Assembly (NCBI GenBank): GCA_023627715.1
Contig: JAMAHW010000042.1
Span: forward strand, 1 to 64,000
Reading direction: 5' to 3'
From: Periconia sp. R9002
Taxonomy: Eukaryota > Ascomycota > Dothideomycetes > Pleosporales > Periconiaceae
DNA length: 64,000 nucleotides
The position numbers were made by a program, and so were the translations under genes. Positions within the stretch are counted from its first letter, which is position 1; each line of letters opens with the position of its first letter. Below are positions 57,790 through 64,000 of this stretch, piece after piece. The notes under the pieces are model-generated. The model made no database searches and was not told the origin of the DNA. It saw only the letters and a list, made by a program, of their open reading frames with translations.

Positions 57790-58711
57790 ATGGCCGATAC
57801 AGAGAACCCAACCCCCGTGGAGCAGACTCCCGTCGCTGAGGATGTGGATATGGGCGACAGCGCCGAAGCTGGCGCAGGTGCGGGCGAGGATACTGGTCTG
57901 ACAGGAATAGAGCCCGAGGTCCCCAAGCTCGTCCTGTTCTCCGAGTAAGTCCCCGCGGTCCACTACACGGGGCAATGGCAATCATACTAACCAATTGTGC
58001 TTCAGCTTGGTCAAGAGTCCCATTGTTGAGGTTATAGCCGGAAGCGGGGATGCGCGAACCACATACTCTGCTCACGAGGCGGTTTTGGTGAAGGCGCCTG
58101 TCTTCAAATCCCAGGTGGAAACCTTCGTATCCGGGCAGCCGCGCCAAATCATCATGTCCGACGTCGATACCGATGCCATGGGCTCTGTGATCGAGTACCT
58201 CTACACTGGCGAATACTTCCCTAAGAAGACCACTACTTCACGCGACGCGCCTCTCGAGAAGGACCCACGTCTTCCATCTACCGACAACGAGGGCGTTGGC
58301 CTGCTTGTACACGCGCGCATCTACACCCTTGCCAACCGTCTCCAACTCCCCAACCTCAAATCCCTCGCGCACTCCAAAATCCACCGAACCGCCTCGACCG
58401 CCAAAGGCGAGCTCGCCTACGCCCGTTACGTCTACAAGGAATCCGACCCAGAGGACGTCACGATCCGCAAGCCCGTCGCGGCCTTCTGGGCCACCCGCTC
58501 CTTCAGCCTCCGCCACGAAGCCGAGCCCGAGTTCAGGACAATGTGTCTCGAATTCCCCCAGTTCTCATACGACGTGCTACAGCTGGTGCTGGACCAGCAA
58601 GAAAAGGGCCAACGCCGTGGTGGTGCTGGCGGCGATGGCGAGCCGAGCCATCGCGGACCTACCGTGGTTCCAGGGAGCAGCAGAAAGAGGGCCAGGGTGA
58701 GCCAGGTCTGA
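57790..58711 (+). CDS. BTB/POZ-domain protein
   Basis: Exons 57790-57944 and 58006-58711. The 61-bp intron (GTAAGT, branch ACTAAC, TTCAG) joins as S-D-L-V-K-S, giving 286 residues. An acidic N-terminus (VAEDVDMGDSAEAGAGAGED) precedes a BTB fold at about 50-135 (PIVEVIAGS, YSAHEAVLVKAPVFKSQVET, AMGSVIEYLYTGEY, VHARIYTLANRLQLPNLKSL). The C-terminus ends in a basic tail (SSRKRARVSQV), a likely nuclear signal. Fungal BTB proteins of this size are mostly uncharacterised; some act as Cullin-3 adaptors. No further domain is visible. Confidence 0.88.
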
Positions 58712-58961
58712 AGCCATCCCCCTCATCCTTAAACTTAACCCTCCACCATCTCCTTTTATTTTGTCTTCATATATCCCATGATTCTCTTTTGTTGTGTAAA
58801 TCGGAGTTCTACACGGTAGGGGCGGGGGATATAAGCGGGTATCTCTTGCCATGTTTTCACAGCTAGGAAACGTGTAAAACAAGTGGGTTTCAACCCGCCA
58901 TCTTCTGCCGTTCCCACATATACAAGACGGAGGGTAGTAGTTGAGTCGATTGCTTCGCGGC

Positions 58962-59004
<43 letters not shown>

Positions 59005-59714
59005 AAGGGACGTAGGTGCGTTGTTCGAAATGGATGCTATGTAGCCAGCAATCCCGGGGAAACTGTACGTATACTAGGGTAGTTAGAAAGAAGGGGGTTA
59101 TTGTACATTAGTTCAATCAAAGAAACGAGGGAATTGCTTCTTTGTTTGATCTTGTCTGAGTAAAATAAAAGTGAATACAAATATAACATCGAGAATGAAA
59201 AAGTATATGGATTTCAGCGCAGTTCAACGCTTTCACCATTCTCAAAACGCGGCGCAAAGGACAAAGGTGTCTCAGACGACTAAATACCTCGCTCCACCCA
59301 GCCATATCAGTTGGACTTTTAGTCTACCCCAATCCCCATAGCACACCTGCACACTACCCACACGCTTATACTTATCCGAATCTTAATAAGTTGCTTGAGA
59401 GGGGTGGGGTGGGGATGAAGAGAGAGAGGGAGAGAGAAGAGAGAGGCGTGGGTAACTGTGATGGAGGGAGACAGGGAGGGAGGTATGTATAGGTATATAT
59501 AAATATATCTTGGTTGTGTCTTAGTGGGGGAGGTAGACGTGTTTGGAGGACCTCAGAAGAAATCTATTAGGTACCTACATATGTACGTACTTTGGCTAGG
59601 TATTTTACTTTTTTCCCCCAGTACAAAGTTAGCTAGCTAGGTAGCTAAGCTGTACGAGCAGTATGCACAAAACATTCATCCATCCCTACCCTCCTTCTTC
59701 CCCTAGCTAGCTAG
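58712..59714. other. gene-free interval with microsatellites
   Basis: 3' flanks of convergent genes. It contains the GT repeat, a GA-rich tract at 59398-59480 and CTAG-type runs (GCTAGCTAGGTAGCTA) near 59630-59720. Confidence 0.6.
58963..59001 (+). repeat. GT dinucleotide microsatellite
   Basis: Uninterrupted GT run of about 19 units, downstream of the BTB gene. Likely length-polymorphic. Confidence 0.95.
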
Positions 59715-62027
59715 CTACACACCAACGACCCCCAACTCCCTCAACAACCCCAGCACCTCCCCCTCAACCACATCCCTCACCCCCTTCCCTCCTCCCCCAT
59801 CCCCATCCCCACCAACAACCCGCCCACTCTCCCCAAAACTCTCCTCCACACCCTTGACCCTCCTCCTCGCCTCGCGATCCACATACCCCGCAACCCCACC
59901 CACCTCCTCCAGGTACCCCAAAAACGCCTCCCACCGCGGGAGATAATACCCCCCAACGAGCCCGCCCCAGGACTTACTCGCGTAATCATTGATCTCGCCG
60001 TCTGGGCCCCAGAGGGTGATTTGGTTGATGGCGTTGGAGGCGAGGAAGGAGGATTCGGAGGTGGAGTTTGTGGAGGTTGTTTGAGGGGGTGACCAAGAGC
60101 GCGCGGCGTCAAGCCAGGTCGAGAGGCGGTATTGGGGGAGGGTGAGGAGGAGGGCGTCGAGGGTGGAGAGGAGGATGGTTAGGGTTTTGGTTTGGGTGGG
60201 GAGGGTGGTGTTTGTGGTTGAGTTTGTGGTGTTTGAGGAGGTGAATGTGTGGATCAGAGATTGGTATGAGGTGAGGAAGGTATTGGAGAAGACTTGTCTC
60301 GTGACGTCGACGAAATCGTGTGTGAACGTGTTAGAGGTCCATAGGGAGGGTAGGAGTGTCGCGGCCGTGTACATTTCCTCCCAGGCTTGGACTACAAGTT
60401 TGGGTTGGTAGTTGACGGTCGTGGGGTGGTGGCCTGTTCGGTTGGTGAGCTTGGTGATGTTGGGCGCGAGTTCGTAGATGGCTTTGGAGACGGCGTTGCT
60501 GGTGAGGTTGGTGTTGTTGTACGCGCTGGTTCGGAGGAGTTCCCACGCTGTGTAGAGGTTCTCTGGGAGAGTCGTGTTGGCGGAACCGTAGCGTGTCTGG
60601 GTCCATGTGCGGAAGTAGGAGGTTGTGTTGAGGGGTGTGTTTTGCCAGGCTTGATCGAGGAGGAGCTTGTACATAATTTCGTTGCCTTGTTGGCCCTCGG
60701 GGGTGAGACCGAATCCGACGAGCGAGGTGGAATTGGCGAGTGCTTGAATGGGGTTCACGGTTACGTTGGAGATTTGCCCGTAGAGGCCCATGTTGCCGCC
60801 GTAGTTGTGGAGTTGGTTCCAGATCCAGTTCTTGCCGTAGTAGGAGTTTGTGCGTTGCCATTGGGGCTGGCTTTCTGAGAAGAGGTCGAGAATCAGCATG
60901 TCGTTGTCGTCTTCTACGCCGGAGAGGTAGGCTTCGATGCGCTCGTTGGTCCAGAAGTCGGCGTTGGATGTGAAGAGCCAGCCTTGCATGACCCATACTG
61001 CTGATGGGTTGGCTGTTTTGAGGGATTGCCAGGTCCCGTGCGTGACGTCGCGGAGGTACTCGGTGTCTCCTGAAAAAGGATCATTCTCGTTGTATTGATC
61101 CAACGTGTAAAACTGCGTTATGTTTCCGTAATACTCGATTTGCTTGGAGATGGTGAAGTTCTGGAGTACAGTAAAGAGAGGATCAGAGGGCTCGAGGAAC
61201 GTCGTGTTAGTGTATTCGATCGGAAAGTCCTCCCACTGACTCCCGTTGACAACAGTAGCGTTGGGGTAAACAGTCGTCAGGGCTCGAGGGACGAAACCCG
61301 TAAAGGCCGGAAGAATTGGCGTCATACCAAGATCGAGCATCCTCTTCAGGATTTTCTGCTGAAGCTCAAACTGCGCGTCGATCCAGTGCATGGGTAGCTC
61401 ACCACCCCATGAGCCCTGAATATTCCCAAAGCGATTCCATGCTTGGAATGCAGGACCCGAGAAGAAAGGGATGATCTCCGAGGTTGTCAGATTGACGGAC
61501 TGGAATACATCGAGCAAGATCTTTTCGAAGCCGACCCAGGCAAGTGGAAGGTTAACGCCATGCAAAGCTAGCCAGTCGAGCTCTAGTTCCCAATCTTCCC
61601 AGCTCCAGAATGCCGTGGTGTAAGAGAACGTGACGGTATTGAAATAATATCTCCACGGTACCAGGCTTGTTCCATTGATGGTTGTACTTGGCCGAGGGAG
61701 AGTAGGTTTCGTTTCGTTCTGAGGTCCAATAAACCAGTAAAGATCGGTTTGGGCGACGTCGGTCAGATATCTCCGCAGTCCCGTTGCCAAGGCACTGAGA
61801 CTATTTCCGGCGATGGTAATGGAACCATTAGAGCCGGTGGAAATGGAGTATTTGTCGTTGAGGGGAGCACTTCCATTCGAGGGTGCTTTCTCGTCCAAAA
61901 GAAACACGAAGTCATCGCAATGGCCAGGCAATCGGCGCTCCACGAGGTCGTAGAGGCCCTGTGTAGACGCGATAGCAGCGACTGCCGCTAGTAATGTTAG
62001 CAGGCTCGTCAACAAAGTCACACGCAT
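59715..62027 (-). CDS. alpha-N-acetylglucosaminidase, GH89 family
   Basis: Single exon, 770 residues, with a signal peptide (MRVTLLTSLLTLLAAVAAIA). It resembles human NAGLU, which removes terminal alpha-linked GlcNAc. Family blocks: GLRRYLTDVAQTDLYWFIGP, WRYYFNTVTFSYTTAFWSWE, WELELDWLALHGVNLPLAWV, AFQAWNRFGNIQGSWGGELP, MTPILPAFTGFVPRAL, an acidic-rich region near FYTLDQYNENDPFSG, LDLFSESQPQW, and ITLWGPDGEINDYASKSWGG with VGGYYLPRW. Many N-glycosylation sequons (NLT, NTT, NGS) fit secretion. The ORF is intact with the ATG at 62027. The C-terminal 40 residues are Gly-rich. Opposite-strand frames of similar length are shadows of its biased codons. Confidence 0.95.
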   Translation of the reverse strand: MRVTLLTSLLTLLAAVAAIASTQGLYDLVERRLPGHCDDFVFLLDEKAPSNGSAPLNDKYSISTGSNGSITIAGNSLSALATGLRRYLTDVAQTDLYWFIGPQNETKPTLPRPSTTINGTSLVPWRYYFNTVTFSYTTAFWSWEDWELELDWLALHGVNLPLAWVGFEKILLDVFQSVNLTTSEIIPFFSGPAFQAWNRFGNIQGSWGGELPMHWIDAQFELQQKILKRMLDLGMTPILPAFTGFVPRALTTVYPNATVVNGSQWEDFPIEYTNTTFLEPSDPLFTVLQNFTISKQIEYYGNITQFYTLDQYNENDPFSGDTEYLRDVTHGTWQSLKTANPSAVWVMQGWLFTSNADFWTNERIEAYLSGVEDDNDMLILDLFSESQPQWQRTNSYYGKNWIWNQLHNYGGNMGLYGQISNVTVNPIQALANSTSLVGFGLTPEGQQGNEIMYKLLLDQAWQNTPLNTTSYFRTWTQTRYGSANTTLPENLYTAWELLRTSAYNNTNLTSNAVSKAIYELAPNITKLTNRTGHHPTTVNYQPKLVVQAWEEMYTAATLLPSLWTSNTFTHDFVDVTRQVFSNTFLTSYQSLIHTFTSSNTTNSTTNTTLPTQTKTLTILLSTLDALLLTLPQYRLSTWLDAARSWSPPQTTSTNSTSESSFLASNAINQITLWGPDGEINDYASKSWGGLVGGYYLPRWEAFLGYLEEVGGVAGYVDREARRRVKGVEESFGESGRVVGGDGDGGGGKGVRDVVEGEVLGLLRELGVVGV

Positions 62028-64000
62028 GGCGGATTCAATGGATTGTCAGTCCATTCGAGGAATGAAGATTTTTTTGTTTAGGATTATTCTAGGAGCTACT
62101 AGTATGAGGCTGCGCATCCTACGGTTTCCTAGGTTACATTACAATGTGACGTCAAAAGGAGTGATGAGGCTTTGAGAGACGAGCAGGGCATGTGGGATGG
62201 CGATTCTCTGCTACTGGCCCGTCGGTGCCATGAACTGCCGACCTTTTCAGAGGAGGGCAGCGGATGCTGACTAACTAGCTTGCATTTTCTGGCTAGCATC
62301 CACGTGGGTTAGCGTCCATAGGTAAGCAGAGCATGAGGTGCCTCGCGAACTCGACGGGACTGAGATTGCGGCATCAAAGTTACATGTTGAGAGAAATTGT
62401 GTAGATGGAGGATTGGACATTGTTCTCGGCTGCTGGCCACACGGCATACGCTCCGCCTCGGCATAAACGAATGCAGCGGCTCCTAGCCAGTGGCCGCGTG
62501 GGAGCGACTTATGGGGTGCATGGTGCCGCCCATTCAGCCAGTGGCAAACACTATGGGCATGTCTGTGCTGTTCTGCTGCCCAGCATTGAGTCGGTTCCAC
62601 GAGGACATGTAACCGACGGGAGGGAGAGGACGACTAGGCGGTGCGGCTGTCCGGTTAGCAGAAGGGAGAGAAAGGGAATAGGATAGGTAGGTAGGAGAGA
62701 AGAGAAGAGAGGGCCATTGACATGTGCTTCTTTCCCATGCCGGGCCGACATAGCGCGCAGGAGAGACAAGATGGCAGAACAGAACAGGCAGCTGGGAAGA
62801 CGAAAAGAACAAGCCTCTGTCCAGGACAAGCGGGAAGTGGATAACTTGGCGGCGGATGATGTGCAGTCCCCTACTGTCAGGACAGCGTGTAGGAGACGAT
62901 CGGGTCGGGGCAGGGAATCGACCAAAAGTGGGCAGCGTGAAATCGTCATCAAATGCGGTGCAACAGTCGTCTCGTTGGTCCGTATTGAGTGTTGCAGATG
63001 CTGTGGCCCCTTTCAGCCAGCCCGAAAAGGGTGTGTGTGTGGTTGGTGAGTTGCTTTTTTGCTTCTCATCATTTTCTTTCAGTGCTCTCGGGGACCCTGC
63101 AGGCAGCCAACGTGTGTGTGAAGGATTTCCCCGCAGTCGACCTGGCCAGCCATCTAGGTAGGTAAGGACTAACTCACATATAAGCACCAATAAAGTAACC
63201 ATGATGCCCTCGTCACTTGCCCATTCCTTTACGAATGCCTGCCCGCGCGTGGATCCAGAACGCTACGTGTGTATAAGACGAAAGTAAAGAGCGAGGCTCT
63301 TGTACACTCAGTCCGGCCCGCCGGGCCTCGTTCTGCGCCTAACCTCTTTCTAACCTGTCGCTGGTTCACGAGACCTCTACATTCTGCTCGCTCTCCGCCA
63401 ACGCACCCTTCATCCGTTCTGTCTCGACGACCCTGCATACAAAATAAAATAACGACTCCACAACGGCCCATAAGGCGTCTACTGGTCCCTCAATCATCGA
63501 AGAAAAAAGTCCCACATGGTCCGACGTGGTTCCATCCCTGTTCCTTCCCATAATTCCATTGACCAACGCAGCTTGCGCCCGCTGCTAGCCTTGCCTCAAG
63601 CTTGATTAACTCTACTACCGCTGCCTGAAAGTACAAACACAACACAATCGCCATCAATCCATCCGTATCCATCCTACAGATTACAATCGTGTTTGTGCCA
63701 TTGCATTCATCCATTCCATCCTTTTTCCAATTCTGTTTCGGCCTCGAGAAGGACGACCTCCAACTCGCCTCATTCTTCACCTCACTGTACATAAACAACC
63801 AACCCTCTAGTCCTCACGCGTCACACCACATCATTACTCACCAACCTCTTCTGTATTTCACTCCAACAAGCGCCCACTTCTTTATACGCTTCTCCGTCTC
63901 ATCGAAGTGACTACCGCCACCGTTGACGCCTTTGTTTTCATCCAACTCGTTCTCCTCTTCTCCTGCTTTTTCCATTTCGGGCGAGCTCGGCCAAACGTTC
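62028..64000. other. gene-free right end
   Basis: The upstream region of the GH89 gene, then low-complexity sequence (GT run near 63040, pyrimidine-rich tract 63600-64000). The final pyrimidine tract could be the leader of a plus-strand gene starting beyond the window. No gene is supported inside. Confidence 0.5.

Noticed and set aside
60387..60878. 163-residue plus-strand open frame in the GH89 gene
   Set aside because: Antisense shadow; no motif, and the sense protein is certain.
60331..60996. 221-residue open frame inside the GH89 gene
   Set aside because: Rich in Arg, His, Gln and Pro, in an alternate frame of a well-recognised intact gene.
62534..63202. 222-residue open frame upstream of the GH89 gene
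   Set aside because: No domain; Ser/Pro/Leu-rich composition and competing frames on both strands. Probably promoter or leader DNA.

Overview
The window is nuclear DNA of a filamentous ascomycete (Pezizomycotina), most likely a dothideomycete. The evidence is short introns (about 35-130 bp) with GTRNGT donors and CTAAC/CTGAC branch points, and a gene set typical of that group: CFEM/PTH11 receptor, AA9 LPMO with CBM1, RTA1 protein, Clr5-ankyrin protein, NACHT NLR and chloroperoxidase-like peroxygenase. The class-level placement is inference. All gene models below were spliced by eye and checked by frame arithmetic across every junction.

Left part (1-13 kb), housekeeping: VPS36 (ESCRT-II, minus), a Thp3-like SAC3/GANP protein, a long gene-free leader with microsatellites, the polarity scaffold BEM1 with a 9-nt first coding exon, and an unrecognised fungal membrane protein. 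A low-complexity stretch with a 10-N gap and an 88-bp tandem duplication follows (12.5-14 kb).

14-19.3 kb, the most interesting locus: two divergent genes 514 bp apart. The minus-strand gene encodes a HeLo-like N-terminal domain followed by two short repeats. The plus-strand gene encodes an NLR (NACHT plus degenerate WD40-like region) whose own tiny first exon carries the same short motif. This is the architecture of amyloid-signalling NLR/effector pairs such as NWD2/HET-S, and the motif may be a new variant.

20-41 kb: a secreted heme-thiolate peroxygenase, a probable unrecognised multi-exon gene at 22 kb, an RTA1-family membrane protein, an iron-type alcohol dehydrogenase with a mitochondrial-type leader, an AANAT-like acetyltransferase, DDI1 (start codon split by an intron), RRP8, a small unknown protein, an AA9 LPMO with CBM1, and a secreted protein with Kex2-type sites every 30-32 residues.

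41-53.5 kb, accessory region: a Clr5-ankyrin protein of 1179 residues, an unknown three-exon gene, a large secreted cysteine-containing gene with two apparent 1-bp frameshifts, an ankyrin fragment, and a CFEM-PTH11 receptor.

55-62 kb: a MUP1-type amino-acid permease, a BTB protein and a GH89 alpha-N-acetylglucosaminidase. The last 2 kb hold no convincing gene. No CRISPR array, rRNA gene or intact transposon was seen.
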